The notes under the pieces are model-generated. The model saw only the letters and a program-made list of their open reading frames with translations, ran no database searches and was not told the origin of the DNA. A stretch of DNA of 64,000 nucleotides from an uncultured Clostridia bacterium (lineage in GTDB: Bacteria > Bacillota > Clostridia > TANB77 > CAG-508): the NCBI GenBank assembly GCA_934149075.1, contig CAKPDR010000010.1, positions 1 through 64,000 on the forward strand, given 5' to 3'. A program made the translations under genes and the position numbers. Below are positions 16,849-26,660 of this stretch, in pieces (position 1 is the stretch's first letter; each line of letters begins with the position of its first letter).

Positions 16849-19251
16849 ATGATAGAATTATTATCACCTGCAGGTGATTTTGAATGTTTAAAAGCTGCTG
16901 TACAAAACGGTGCTGATGCAGTTTATTTTGGAGCAAGCTCATTTAGCGCAAGAGCATTTGCTGCTAATTTTGATGATGATATTTTAGAAAAAGCAATTAC
17001 ATACGCAAAACTTAGAGGAGTAAAAACAAATTTAGCATTAAACACTTTGATTAAAAATGACGAAATGAATGAAGCTATAGAAATAGCTCAAAAAGCTTAT
17101 TCTTATGGTATTGATGCAATAATTGTTCAAGATTTAGGATTAGCTCGTTATTTGATTAAACATTTTCCAGATTTAGCTATACATGCAAGTACTCAGCTAT
17201 CTGTTCACAATTTAGATGGTGTCCTTAAATTGCAAGAAATGGGATTTTCTCGTGTTGTACTTTCTCGCGAACTTTCATTACAAGAAATCGAACATATTTG
17301 TAAAAATTCTAATGTTGAAATTGAAGTTTTCGTTCATGGTGCACTTTGCATTTCTTATTCAGGACAATGCCTATTTTCTAGTATGATTGGTGGTCGTTCT
17401 GGTAATCGTGGACAATGTGCACAACCTTGCCGACTTCCTTATGAATTAATTAGTTCAGATACTGATATAACATCTTCAAAGTTAAAAAAACAAAACGACT
17501 CTTCATTCCATACAATTGATAAAGGTTATTTATTAAGTCCTAGAGATTTATGTGGATTAGATTATCTACCTGAACTAATAAAAGCTGGAGTTTCTTGCTT
17601 AAAAATTGAAGGCCGAATGAAAACTCCTGAATACGTCGCAACAGTAACTAGAATTTATAGAAAATATTTAGATATGGCATTAAATTCAAAATTTGATAAG
17701 CAAATTGATATTTCTACTGACAAACATGATTTGCTACAAGTATTTAATCGTGGTGGATTTTCTAATGGACATCTACCTTCTTCACCTAACAAAGATTTGA
17801 TTTTTAAAGAAAAGTCAAACAATATGGGAATATTTCTTGGAAGAATTTCTAATTTTAATCCTAATAAAGGACATATTACTTTTACAACAGCTGATACTCT
17901 TGCTGTTGGTGACAAAATTGGAATTGAAAATAAAAAACATGAAACTTCTTTATATACAATTTCTGAATTAATGATTAATAATAAAAATGTTCCAAAAGTT
18001 TCATCAGGTAATACTGTAAAAATCGGCAGAATGAAAGGTGATATTTCGGTAGGATATAAAATTTACAAAATATCTGACAAACAATTAACATCCTCTGCGC
18101 TTGAAACAATAAATAAGGAAAATCGAAAAGCCAGCCTAAGTTGTAAATTAACTGTAAAAAAAGATTTGCCTATTGAATTAACAGTATTTGATAACTATGG
18201 AATCACTGTCAATGTTACCTCAAACGTTATACCTGAGCCTGCACTTAATTCACCTATTTCAAAAGATAGATTAATTGCGCAAATTTCTAAGACAAATAAT
18301 ACTCCTTTTAAATTTGATAATATTGAAATTGATTTAGATGATGGATTATTTATTCAAGGAATTAGTTGTATAAATGAACTTAGAAGAAATGCACTTTCTC
18401 AATATGAACAAAAGCTTATTAGCTCATTTAGAAAAAGCATCGATAACGTTAATTTTAAATATAACCATTCATGTATTAATCATTCTACTTTTAAAACAAA
18501 AAAAGTTAGTGTTTTATTTAATTTGCTTAATAAAAATTTTGATTACACTAGGTTGCAAAATGTTGACAATATCTATATTCCTTTTAAATTTTTTGTTTTA
18601 AATGACTTTTCATCTATCATACAAAAAATTAGTGAAAAGTTTAATACATATATTTATATGCCAACAATAATTAGAAATAACTATACAAAATTAATAAGTA
18701 ACAACTTACCTAACATATTAAAAACCTACAACATAAAAGGATTTGTTCTTTCTAATATTGGAAATTTTGAATTATTAAAACAATACCAAAGTAAATATGA
18801 TTTTATCTGTAATTATACTTTTAATGTTTTTAATAGTTTAACAATTAATGAATTGACCTGTGATACAGTAACCTTATCGCCCGAATTAAATGATACTGAT
18901 TTATCTAATATTTTATCTTTTGACCATGATACTAATTCAATATCAAAGAAAGAATTAATTGTTTATGGTAGAATACCTTTGATGAATTCAAATTATTGCT
19001 TACTTGGTAAAACCAATAAATGTTATCCTTCTTGTACTCATCAATGTAATTCTTCTAATAAGTTTTATTTGAAGGATAGACTTGGATTTTTATTTAGAAT
19101 TATTCCTGATAATGTTGAAACTGTAACTACTATTTATAATAATCGATTTACTTCTATACCATATAAAAATATTAATGTTGATTCTGTTAGATTTGATATT
19201 TTAGATGAAACAATAGAAGAAATAAATTCGATTATTAATAAACTAAGTTAA
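16849..19251 (+). CDS. Peptidase U32 family protein (RlhA/YegQ-like)
   Basis: Members of this family include collagenase-like proteases and the RlhA/TrhP type RNA hydroxylation proteins. The first 340 residues carry the family signature ELLSPAGDFECLKAAVQNGA, EVFVHGALCISYSGQC and the cysteine cluster SGNRGQCAQPCRLPY, then LKIEGRMKTPEY. Cysteines in this arrangement probably bind an Fe-S cluster. The C-terminal 460 residues match the long form with the DUF3656-like region and a late cysteine group (CYPSCTHQC). An upstream in-frame ATG at 16804 lies in repeat DNA; the ATG at 16849 is preferred. Confidence 0.85.
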   Translation: MIELLSPAGDFECLKAAVQNGADAVYFGASSFSARAFAANFDDDILEKAITYAKLRGVKTNLALNTLIKNDEMNEAIEIAQKAYSYGIDAIIVQDLGLARYLIKHFPDLAIHASTQLSVHNLDGVLKLQEMGFSRVVLSRELSLQEIEHICKNSNVEIEVFVHGALCISYSGQCLFSSMIGGRSGNRGQCAQPCRLPYELISSDTDITSSKLKKQNDSSFHTIDKGYLLSPRDLCGLDYLPELIKAGVSCLKIEGRMKTPEYVATVTRIYRKYLDMALNSKFDKQIDISTDKHDLLQVFNRGGFSNGHLPSSPNKDLIFKEKSNNMGIFLGRISNFNPNKGHITFTTADTLAVGDKIGIENKKHETSLYTISELMINNKNVPKVSSGNTVKIGRMKGDISVGYKIYKISDKQLTSSALETINKENRKASLSCKLTVKKDLPIELTVFDNYGITVNVTSNVIPEPALNSPISKDRLIAQISKTNNTPFKFDNIEIDLDDGLFIQGISCINELRRNALSQYEQKLISSFRKSIDNVNFKYNHSCINHSTFKTKKVSVLFNLLNKNFDYTRLQNVDNIYIPFKFFVLNDFSSIIQKISEKFNTYIYMPTIIRNNYTKLISNNLPNILKTYNIKGFVLSNIGNFELLKQYQSKYDFICNYTFNVFNSLTINELTCDTVTLSPELNDTDLSNILSFDHDTNSISKKELIVYGRIPLMNSNYCLLGKTNKCYPSCTHQCNSSNKFYLKDRLGFLFRIIPDNVETVTTIYNNRFTSIPYKNINVDSVRFDILDETIEEINSIINKLS

Positions 19252-19263
19252 TAAATACAAAAA

Positions 19264-19338
19264 AAGAGACAGGTAAATTTTTATATTTTATAACATATTA
19301 ACTTTACTAATAATAAATAAAATATGTACCTGTTTCTT
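19264..19338. terminator. Bidirectional terminator
   Basis: GAGACAGGTA pairs with TACCTGTTTC across a long AT loop, with A-run and T-run flanks, between the convergent U32 gene and dxs. Confidence 0.6.
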
Positions 19339-19340
19339 CT

Positions 19341-21200
19341 TTATTTCAAATATATTTTTTCTAATTCATCCACATTTCCATGAGTTATAAACTCATCAGG
19401 ATAAGCATAAGCTTTAAGATTTATATCTTTCAAATTATTATCAACAATCAATTCCTTTACAACTGTAGCCAAACCATTTATTTTAGTTCCATCCTCTATT
19501 GTAATGACATTTTTTGTTTTTTCAAGACTATTTAAAATAGTAACATCATCAAAAGGCTTTAAAAATCTTGCATTTATAACTTCAGCATTTATTCCAGAAT
19601 CTTTTTTCAAATTTTCAGCCATCTTTACAGCTCTTGCAACCATTTTTCCTATAGCTACTATTGTAACAAACTTTCCATTTTTTTCTTTCAAATTCACAAA
19701 TTCTTTTTCTTCTAAGCATCTCAAAATCTCAGATTTTCCAAGTTCTATTTTTTTATGTTTTTCAAATTTAATCTCTGTATCTTCCCCACCTCTTGGATAT
19801 CTAATAACAACAGGCTTTTTTAACTTTACTGCAAATTCAAGCATATCGTCTAATTCTTTAAAATCCTTTGGAGCCATGATCACTAAATTAGGTATCAATC
19901 TAAAAAATGCCATATCCAAAGTTCCTTGATGAGTTTCTCCATCTGCACCTACAACACCAGCTCTGTCCACACACATAATCACTGGCAAATTTTGCATTGC
20001 CACATCATGAATCACCTGATCATAAGCTCTTTGATAAAAAGATGAATATATTGGAACAATTGGTATCATTCCCTCTTTTGCCATTCCAGCAGCCATTGTA
20101 ATAGCATGTTGTTCTGCAATTCCGACATCAAAAAATCTATATGGAAATTCCTTTGCAAATTTGCTTAATCCTGTTCCTGCTTTCATTGAAGCAGTTACTG
20201 CCACAATCTTATCATTTGTTTTAGCTAACTCGACAATTTTATCACCAAAAACTTTTGAATAATCCTTGCCTTTTTTCTTTTTAGGTTCGCCTGTTAATAT
20301 ATCAAACGGAGATGTTGCATGGAACTTATCTGGATTTTTCTCAGCAAATTCATATCCTTTACCTTTTTTAGTCAAAACATGTATTAACACAGGTCCTTTT
20401 ACCTGTTTGCTCATTGTTAATATGCTTTCAAGCTTTTCAATATTATGACCATCAACTGGTCCTAAATATGTAAAACCGATATCTTCAAAAAACATCTTAT
20501 GTATTACAAGTTGTTTAATTGCTCTTTTTATTCTTTGAATAGCTTTTACAGTCGTTTTTCCTACTATTGGAATTGAACTAATTTGTTTTTTTAGCAAATT
20601 GTTAGTTCTCGTATATAACTTCTTAACTCTTAATTTTCCCAAAAAATTATTTAGTCCTCCAACATTTGGAGAAATACTCATTTTATTATCATTTAATATA
20701 ACTGTCATTTTGCATTTACTATATCCAACATCATTTAATGCCTCAAGAGCCATACCTCCAGTTAAAGCTCCATCTCCAATAACAGCAATAACATTATTAT
20801 CTTTACCTTTTAAATCTCTTGCTCTTGCCATCCCCAAAGCAGCCGATATTGATGTACTACTATGACCAGTATTAAAGCAATCAGTTTCACTTTCTTTTGT
20901 TTTAGGAAATCCTGCAATACCATTTAACTTTCTTATATTTTTTAACTCTTCTCTTCTGCCGGTTATAATTTTATGCACATAACTTTGGTGTCCTACATCC
21001 CAAACGATCTTATCTTTAGGTACATTAAATATAGAATGTAAGGCAATTGTAAGTTCTACAACTCCTAAATTCGAAGCTAGATGTCCTCCATTCTTTGATA
21101 CAATCTCTATTATATATTTTCTAATTTCTTCTGCTAATTCCTGTTTTTGATTTATTGTTAATTTTTTTATATCCTCTGGTGAATTTATTTGTTCTATCAT
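19341..21200 (-). CDS. dxs: 1-deoxy-D-xylulose-5-phosphate synthase
   Basis: Thiamine-dependent first enzyme of the MEP isoprenoid pathway: pyruvate plus glyceraldehyde-3-phosphate to DXP. The 619-aa protein has the expected order: HLASNLGVVELTIALH, the TPP motif GDGALTGGMALEALND near residue 145, NDNKMSISPNVG, the transketolase middle domain with DVGIAEQHAITMAAGMA, DRAGVVGADGETHQGTLD, and the C-terminal domain (TIEDGTKINGLATVVKE, FITHGNVDEL). Length and motifs are normal. It stands as a single-gene unit. Confidence 0.97.
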   Translation of the reverse strand: MIEQINSPEDIKKLTINQKQELAEEIRKYIIEIVSKNGGHLASNLGVVELTIALHSIFNVPKDKIVWDVGHQSYVHKIITGRREELKNIRKLNGIAGFPKTKESETDCFNTGHSSTSISAALGMARARDLKGKDNNVIAVIGDGALTGGMALEALNDVGYSKCKMTVILNDNKMSISPNVGGLNNFLGKLRVKKLYTRTNNLLKKQISSIPIVGKTTVKAIQRIKRAIKQLVIHKMFFEDIGFTYLGPVDGHNIEKLESILTMSKQVKGPVLIHVLTKKGKGYEFAEKNPDKFHATSPFDILTGEPKKKKGKDYSKVFGDKIVELAKTNDKIVAVTASMKAGTGLSKFAKEFPYRFFDVGIAEQHAITMAAGMAKEGMIPIVPIYSSFYQRAYDQVIHDVAMQNLPVIMCVDRAGVVGADGETHQGTLDMAFFRLIPNLVIMAPKDFKELDDMLEFAVKLKKPVVIRYPRGGEDTEIKFEKHKKIELGKSEILRCLEEKEFVNLKEKNGKFVTIVAIGKMVARAVKMAENLKKDSGINAEVINARFLKPFDDVTILNSLEKTKNVITIEDGTKINGLATVVKELIVDNNLKDINLKAYAYPDEFITHGNVDELEKIYLK

Positions 21201-21260
21201 TATGCTCTCCTACTTTCTCAATATGCACATATTTTATCATAGTTATAATGAAAAAGAAAG

Positions 21261-21298
21261 ACCGAGTACAAAATTTGCTTGTAAATTTTGTACTCGGT
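21261..21298 (-). terminator. Terminator hairpin resembling the TGTACCSGGTACA repeat
   Basis: ACCGAGTACAAAATTT pairs perfectly with AAATTTTGTACTCGGT around a 6-nt loop, followed on the minus strand by CTTTCTTTTTC. It follows the spoIIQ-like gene. The arms are a diverged half-unit of the palindrome family. Confidence 0.75.
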
Positions 21299-21307
21299 AC
21301 ATTTTTT

Positions 21308-22198
21308 CTATTTTAAATATATAGCTGGATCTAAGTATTCTCCGTCTTTAATAAGTTCAAAATGAAGATGGCATTCCATGCTACTTTCAAAAGAAGCTGT
21401 ATTTCCAGCTGTTCCTATAGTTTGTCCCTGTGCAACTTCTTCGCCTACAACAACAAATTCAGCCGTTAATAAATTAGCATAAACTGTTTCATACCCATCA
21501 TCATGTTCAATTATTACTGTTAATCCATATCTAGGATCATTAACTATTGACTTAACAATTCCATCTGCAGATGCTTTTATTACACTTGTTTTATCTGCTT
21601 TTATATCAATTGCTGTATGTGTTATCCATTCTTTTAGAGTTTCAGAATAAATTAAATTATCTTTAGCATATTCGCAAATGATATCACCTTCTGTTGGTTT
21701 AACAAAAGTTATTTCTTTTTTTGTTTCTACCACATTATTTTGCACATTAGCATTAGAATTATTATTTTCACTCTTTGTATCAGGCTCATCTACTTGATTT
21801 ACACCGTTTTTAATACTATTACTTGGTTTTTCTGCATTTGTAGTTTTCACACTACTTGTTGTATTTTTATTTTTTTCTGAATTATTTGCATCATTTGTTA
21901 AGTTTGTATTGCTAGTATTATTTGATGCCGTTTGATTTGAAATATTTTCCTCATTTTTTATTTCTTCTTTTTTCTCTTGTTCTTGTACTGATTTTCCTAT
22001 TTCAGTACTTACACTTTCTGCATTTTCCCCTGTTTGACTTTCTTGAACTACTTGTCCTGATTCTTTTCCTAATTTTGATGTAGTTCTACTTAGCATAAAC
22101 ATAATGATTCCTAAAGCTATTGCTAATACAAAAAATATAGCTGTTCCCACATATATAAACAAATTGTCTTTTTCAAAAAATCTTTTTCCTCTTTTCAT
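21308..22198 (-). CDS. SpoIIQ-like M23 peptidase
   Basis: A membrane helix near residue 20 is followed by a low-complexity Asn/Ser/Thr-rich linker to about residue 165, then a LytM/M23 domain. Metal ligands are present as HTAIDI and ECHLHFEL, so the zinc site looks intact, as in clostridial SpoIIQ and unlike the Bacillus protein. SpoIIQ binds SpoIIIAH across the intermembrane space of the forespore. The position directly after spoIID and sigF supports that role. A general M23 endopeptidase is the alternative. Confidence 0.8.
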   Translation of the reverse strand: MKRGKRFFEKDNLFIYVGTAIFFVLAIALGIIMFMLSRTTSKLGKESGQVVQESQTGENAESVSTEIGKSVQEQEKKEEIKNEENISNQTASNNTSNTNLTNDANNSEKNKNTTSSVKTTNAEKPSNSIKNGVNQVDEPDTKSENNNSNANVQNNVVETKKEITFVKPTEGDIICEYAKDNLIYSETLKEWITHTAIDIKADKTSVIKASADGIVKSIVNDPRYGLTVIIEHDDGYETVYANLLTAEFVVVGEEVAQGQTIGTAGNTASFESSMECHLHFELIKDGEYLDPAIYLK

Positions 22199-22258
22199 AA
22201 ACTCCTCCTTGATTACTTTATTAATACAAGTATTTACTTTTTTTCAAAGATTATTCAT

Positions 22259-23320
22259 TTAAAGAGAATTTAACTCAACTATTTCCACATTTGTATAAAA
22301 ATGTTTAATAATTTCTTCAAAAGTTGAACCTGATTTTGCTAAAGCATCTGCTCCAGTTTGGCTCATTCCAACTCCGTGCCCATATCCAGTTACTGAAAAT
22401 GTAACATTGTCTCCATCTATAGAAAATGTGAAATTTGTTGATTTTAACCCTAATATTGTTCTTGCTTCTGTGCCAGCAATTTCTTTATTTCCAAATTTGA
22501 TTGTTTTAACTCTTCCACTTGTTGTAAGTTCTTTTATTTGAATACAATCTAATTGAGAAAAATCTATTTCACAATCTGGATATTTTTCTTTTATTTTGTT
22601 TAATAGGTCTTGTTTTGAAAGTTGAACCTGTGAACTATATTGTGTATACCCATCTTCACCTGATGTTTCTACTGATTTTAAATATGGATAGTCAATTCCG
22701 CCCCATATATTTACTGAACTTTCTGTTACTCCTCCACTGTTTGAATGGAAAAATGCATTTATTGGCTCACCATTATATGTGATGACCTTTCCACTTGTTG
22801 AGTTTACCGCTTCTGTAATTTTGTTCCAATTGCTTTCAGCTTCTTCTGCATTCCACTTTGCGAGCCTATCTTCTTTGCTTATCCAAGCTTGACAACAAGC
22901 ATAGTTATCACATATGTCTGCCCCAGTATGTTTATTGGAATTATGACTAATCTGATAAATCGTATATGTTCTAGCCACTACTGCTTGAGCTTTTAATGCT
23001 TCACTTTCAAAGCTTGCAGGCATTTCACTTGATACTACTCCATATAAATACTCATCCAAATCCATTTCTTCTATTTGACCTGTTGTAGAATGTAATAATT
23101 TTATTGTTCTAGAATTATTATCTTTTTGACTTTGTTGATTTTCTTCTGCATTTGTAGTTGTTGACTCTACTACATTATTCTCTTGAGTTTCTTCTTGGTT
23201 ATTTGAACTATTTGCAGTTCCAACAACTTCTTGTGCTTTACTTTGAGTTACTGTACAAATTGCAGGTGCTATAAAAAAAATTATAGCAAATCCTAAAAAA
23301 TATATAAAAAATTTTTTCAT
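22259..23320 (-). CDS. spoIID: Stage II sporulation protein SpoIID
   Basis: Lytic transglycosylase of the engulfment DMP complex, active on the outer side of the mother-cell membrane. N-terminal membrane anchor at residues 4-22, then a Gln/Asn-rich linker, then the SpoIID domain: VVSSEMPASFESEALKAQA with the catalytic glutamate region, ARTYTIYQ, INAFFHSNSGGVTE, and the end motif GYGHGVGMSQTGADALAKSG. The cysteines CDNYACCQA are typical. It lies between sigF and the spoIIQ-like gene, all on one strand. Confidence 0.94.
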   Translation of the reverse strand: MKKFFIYFLGFAIIFFIAPAICTVTQSKAQEVVGTANSSNNQEETQENNVVESTTTNAEENQQSQKDNNSRTIKLLHSTTGQIEEMDLDEYLYGVVSSEMPASFESEALKAQAVVARTYTIYQISHNSNKHTGADICDNYACCQAWISKEDRLAKWNAEEAESNWNKITEAVNSTSGKVITYNGEPINAFFHSNSGGVTESSVNIWGGIDYPYLKSVETSGEDGYTQYSSQVQLSKQDLLNKIKEKYPDCEIDFSQLDCIQIKELTTSGRVKTIKFGNKEIAGTEARTILGLKSTNFTFSIDGDNVTFSVTGYGHGVGMSQTGADALAKSGSTFEEIIKHFYTNVEIVELNSL

Positions 23321-23363
23321 TCTGCCTCCCTATTTTTTCAAACTCGTATATAATATTTATAAA

Positions 23364-24092
23364 TTAACCTATTAGCTTTCTTTTCATTTTTTCTAGTACC
23401 TTTCGTTCAATTCTAGAAACTTGAACCTGTGTAATACCTAAAATTTTTGAAACCTGCATTTGCGTTTTTTGTTTATAATATCTAAGCATTATAATTTCCT
23501 TTTCTTTGTCCTCTAACTCACCTATTAATTTTTTTATAGTGATCCTATTTGTTATTTCTGTCTGCTCATCTTTTCCAGTAGAAATTTGTTCCAAAATACT
23601 AACTGTTTTATCTGTTTTAGTATCTTTATATTTTGCACTTTCAATAGAATCAACTGGTCTTGTTGAATCCATTGCCATTGTAATTTCCTCTTTTGAAATT
23701 TTAAGCTCTTTTGAAATCTCTTCCAATGTGATATCTCTTCCATATTTATTAAAATATTCTTTTTGCAATTCTAATATTTTTACATTTAATTCTTTAATAC
23801 TTCTACTTACTTTAATTGGTCCATCATCTCTTATATATCTTTTTATTTCTCCTAAAATGTATGGTACTGCATATGTTGAAAGACGAACTTCAAAACTTGT
23901 GTCAAATCTTTGTATTGCCTTAATAAAGCCTATACTTCCAATTTGATATAAATCTTCTATATCATATCCTCTTCCACTAAATCGTCGAACAATGCTCCAA
24001 ATTAATCCATTATTGTCTTCTATTAATTTTGTCATATCTTCTTTACTACCATTTTGGGCTCTTTCGATGATTTTCATATCATTCTCATACAC
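23364..24092 (-). CDS. sigF: Forespore sigma factor SigF
   Basis: Sporulation sigma factor of the forespore (spoIIAC). The 242-aa protein has sigma regions 2 (EDLYQIGSIGFIKAIQRFD, STYAVPYILGEIKRYIRDD), 3 and 4 (MLRYYKQKTQMQVSKILG, QVSRIERKVLEKMK). The start overlaps the spoIIAB stop, as in the canonical spoIIA operon. Confidence 0.95.
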   Translation of the reverse strand: MYENDMKIIERAQNGSKEDMTKLIEDNNGLIWSIVRRFSGRGYDIEDLYQIGSIGFIKAIQRFDTSFEVRLSTYAVPYILGEIKRYIRDDGPIKVSRSIKELNVKILELQKEYFNKYGRDITLEEISKELKISKEEITMAMDSTRPVDSIESAKYKDTKTDKTVSILEQISTGKDEQTEITNRITIKKLIGELEDKEKEIIMLRYYKQKTQMQVSKILGITQVQVSRIERKVLEKMKRKLIG

Positions 24093-24607
24093 TATTCATC
24101 TCCCCTTATTGTAGCTTCTTCTCTTGTTTCAGTGTTTTTATCAATTGTACTAAATGCAAACTCTTCTTTTTTACTAGAACTTTTTATTGTTTTTCTCATA
24201 GTAACTTTTGTCCCTAATCCTAATACTGATTCCACTTGAACATCATCCATAAAGCTTTCCATTATTGTAAATCCCATTCCAGACCTTTCTAAATTCGCTT
24301 TTGTTGTATATAATGGTTGCTTGGCTATTTCTACATTCTCAATTCCTTTTCCCGAATCTGATATTTCTATAAATATTTCGTTTTCTCTAATTTTACAAAC
24401 AAGTTTTACAATTCCTAAACATTCTTCATATCCATGAATTATTGAATTAGTAACTGCTTCAGATACCGCTGTTTTTATATCTGCTATTTCTTCAAGTGTT
24501 GGGTCTAGCTGTGCTACAAATGCTGCAACAGATATTCTTGCAAATGCTTCATTATTTGATTTACTTAGAAATTCTATTTTCATTTCATTATCATATATGT
24601 TGTTCAT
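24092..24607 (-). CDS. spoIIAB: Anti-sigma F factor SpoIIAB
   Basis: Serine kinase that binds and inhibits SigF and phosphorylates SpoIIAA. The GHKL ATP-binding fold shows the N box AVSEAVTNSIIHGYE, the G1 box SDSGKGIENVE and the G2 box RSGMGFTIMESFMD. The protein is 171 aa; the last 30 residues are a charged tail beyond the usual end. It overlaps spoIIAA by 17 nt and sigF by 1 nt. Confidence 0.95.
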   Translation of the reverse strand: MNNIYDNEMKIEFLSKSNNEAFARISVAAFVAQLDPTLEEIADIKTAVSEAVTNSIIHGYEECLGIVKLVCKIRENEIFIEISDSGKGIENVEIAKQPLYTTKANLERSGMGFTIMESFMDDVQVESVLGLGTKVTMRKTIKSSSKKEEFAFSTIDKNTETREEATIRGDE

Positions 24608-24932
24608 TTCGCACCTCCTTTTCTGTTTTTATTTCTGGGATGATTTTTAATACTCCACTCATTTCAAATATCTTTCTTACAGGTGTTGTTAAATTTGTAA
24701 CTTCTACTTTTCCTCCAAGCATATCTACTAATTTATATCTTCCTATTAATAAGCCTATTCCTGCACTGTCCATAAAAGAAACTTTATTAAAATCAAATAT
24801 AACTTCTTTAGGCATGTATCTTTCAATTTCATTATCTAATCTCCTCCTTATTTTTTGAACTACACATTCATCTATATCTTCACTTATTTCGAAGATTAAT
24901 CTCTTGTCCTTTTTTTGATAAATGCTCTCCAT
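24591..24932 (-). CDS. spoIIAA: Anti-sigma F antagonist SpoIIAA
   Basis: STAS-domain protein that displaces SigF from SpoIIAB when unphosphorylated. The phosphorylated serine is in FMDSAGIGLLIGRY near residue 59. At 113 aa it matches the family. First gene of the spoIIAA-spoIIAB-sigF operon. Confidence 0.94.
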   Translation of the reverse strand: MESIYQKKDKRLIFEISEDIDECVVQKIRRRLDNEIERYMPKEVIFDFNKVSFMDSAGIGLLIGRYKLVDMLGGKVEVTNLTTPVRKIFEMSGVLKIIPEIKTEKEVRNEQHI

Positions 24933-25062
24933 AAATTCTCCTTTCTTTATTTTTATATGTACTATTCATTTTTAATAAAGTCATTATATACCTATTTCCA
25001 TATTTTTCCAAGATTTAAAAATAAGAAGTTTTGTCGAATCGCAAAAAGTTTTCGACATTAAT

Positions 25063-25091
25063 TTGCTTTTTTATGTAAAATGTTGTATACT
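25063..25091 (+). promoter_or_regulatory. SigA-type promoter of the first tandem unknown gene
   Basis: -35 TTGCTT, 17-nt spacer, -10 TATACT. The spacer and the 5' leader down to the ATG are almost identical to those at 25886-25960, so the whole regulatory region was duplicated with the gene. Confidence 0.75.
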
Positions 25092-25138
25092 GTAGTATGT
25101 AACAATTTTGAATAATCAACAAAATGGAGGAAAACACT

Positions 25139-25840
25139 ATGAAAAAAGAAGTTGAAAATGCAATAATTGCAACTGAATCAGAAGAAATAGTAAATAATTT
25201 AATTTGGCAACTTGTAAATGAAACACAAAAAATAGGAGTTGATAAATTTAAATTATTAGAGAATATTCTTGACATTTGGGATAAAACCGAAGACCAAAAA
25301 CGCGATAATAAAAGTTTACCCCAAAAGGAACAGGAATTTGCAAATAAAGTTACTAAATTTTTAGAATATTATAAATACGGACTTTGTTATACTTATATAG
25401 AATATTGGAAAAACATATATGCTAAAACTTGTGTTAATCTTGAAGCCTTTGAATCTATGATTACAAATGAAAGTGTTATAAATCCTTTAATTAAATCACA
25501 TTTTCAAACGTTAACTTCAATGTATGCTATATTCAACCAAAAAAAGCATATTAATTTAAAGAATATTAATAGTTTTGAAAAAAGATTTTTTAATATTGAA
25601 CCTCATCAAGAAACATCTTCCCAAAATATTTTATATTTATACAATTTCTTTTATCTTAAATTGAATTTTAATTCTGAAAATAACTTGCCCACTTTTACAA
25701 AATATGATTCTTTAAAAAACTCATTAAGTAGTTGTTCTCAGTTTAAGATTTTTGAAAAAATTTATTCTAAAAATTGCAAAAAGAGTAATACTTTTAAGGT
25801 TGCAATAGCTGCAATTTGGTTCATTGACAAATACTTCTAG
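25139..25840 (+). CDS. Hypothetical protein, 233 aa, paralogue of the next gene
   Basis: Family not recognised. A soluble, helical, acidic-to-neutral protein without signal peptide or membrane segment. It aligns along its length with the next gene; shared blocks are NNLIWQLV, LLENILDIW, KFLEYYK and the C-terminus FKVAIAAIWFIDKYF. The ATG at 25139 follows GGAGGAAAAC; the upstream in-frame ATG (25124) is part of that ribosome site. The gene has its own promoter and terminator, on the strand opposite to both flanking operons, so it is a self-contained cassette. Confidence 0.7.
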   Translation: MKKEVENAIIATESEEIVNNLIWQLVNETQKIGVDKFKLLENILDIWDKTEDQKRDNKSLPQKEQEFANKVTKFLEYYKYGLCYTYIEYWKNIYAKTCVNLEAFESMITNESVINPLIKSHFQTLTSMYAIFNQKKHINLKNINSFEKRFFNIEPHQETSSQNILYLYNFFYLKLNFNSENNLPTFTKYDSLKNSLSSCSQFKIFEKIYSKNCKKSNTFKVAIAAIWFIDKYF

Positions 25841-25843
25841 TAG

Positions 25844-25870
25844 AAAAAGGTCTCAAATGAGACCTTTTTT
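25844..25870 (+). terminator. Intrinsic terminator
   Basis: AAAAAGGTCTCA pairs with TGAGACCTTTTTT around AA; a near-identical hairpin ends the paralogous gene. Confidence 0.9.
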
Positions 25871-25885
25871 ATAACAAATATAAAT

Positions 25886-25914
25886 TTGCTATTTTATGTA
25901 AAATGTTATATAAT
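25886..25914 (+). promoter_or_regulatory. SigA-type promoter of the second tandem unknown gene
   Basis: -35 TTGCTA, 17-nt spacer, -10 TATAAT; duplicated from the region upstream of the first paralogue. Confidence 0.78.
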
Positions 25915-25960
25915 ACATATGTAATAATTTTAAATAATCAACAAAATGGAGGTAAACACT

Positions 25961-26653
25961 ATGAATGAAGTTGAATATGTAGCAGACATAATAAGTCCCG
26001 AAGAGAACATTAACAATTTAATGCGGCAATTAGTAATCGAAGCAAAAAAAATGGGAAAAGATTATAAATCCCAATTGATAGAAAATATTTTAGACATATG
26101 GGAAGAAATTGATGAAGAATACGAAGAGGAAAAAAATAATAATCCGAATTTAACTATAGCCGAAATTGAATTCGAATCTCGTCTAATCAAATTTTTAGAA
26201 TATTATAAAAAAGACATTCTTTTCACTTATGTTGAACATTGGAATATTTTTTATGGTGGATGTAAATCAAAAGAATCCTTAACAAAAGAAATGGCAAGCG
26301 AGTCAGAACTTTGCAATAACTATTATAAAATAATATTAGCAATGTTTTCTCTTTTTAATAATCATCGCCCTATAAATCTAGACAATATTAACACATTTAT
26401 AAAATCCACTCTCAATAAAAGTAAAGTGACCTCATCTTCAATTGGACCATTATATGATTTTTTCTATAAAAAATTAAATTTTAAATCTGAAACTGACTTT
26501 CCTGTATTCACAGAATGCAATAATTATCAAGATAATTTAATGCAATGTAAACAATTCCAAATATATATGGAAGTCTTTTCAAAAGGATTTAATAGAGGTA
26601 AAAGCTTTAAAACAGCTATAGCTGCTATATGGGTTATTAACCGATACTTCTAA
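25961..26653 (+). CDS. Hypothetical protein, 230 aa, paralogue of the previous gene
   Basis: Same unknown family as the gene at 25139, with the C-terminal signature FKTAIAAIWVINRYF and LIENILDIWEE. ATG 25961 follows GGAGGTAAAC. Codon 22 is CGG (26024-26026) and aligns with a TGG tryptophan codon of the paralogue (25205-25207) in the block NNLxxQLV. It is read without a frame shift: +1 would meet TAG two codons later. Own promoter and terminator. Confidence 0.7.
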   Translation: MNEVEYVADIISPEENINNLMRQLVIEAKKMGKDYKSQLIENILDIWEEIDEEYEEEKNNNPNLTIAEIEFESRLIKFLEYYKKDILFTYVEHWNIFYGGCKSKESLTKEMASESELCNNYYKIILAMFSLFNNHRPINLDNINTFIKSTLNKSKVTSSSIGPLYDFFYKKLNFKSETDFPVFTECNNYQDNLMQCKQFQIYMEVFSKGFNRGKSFKTAIAAIWVINRYF

Positions 26654-26660
26654 TTATTAC

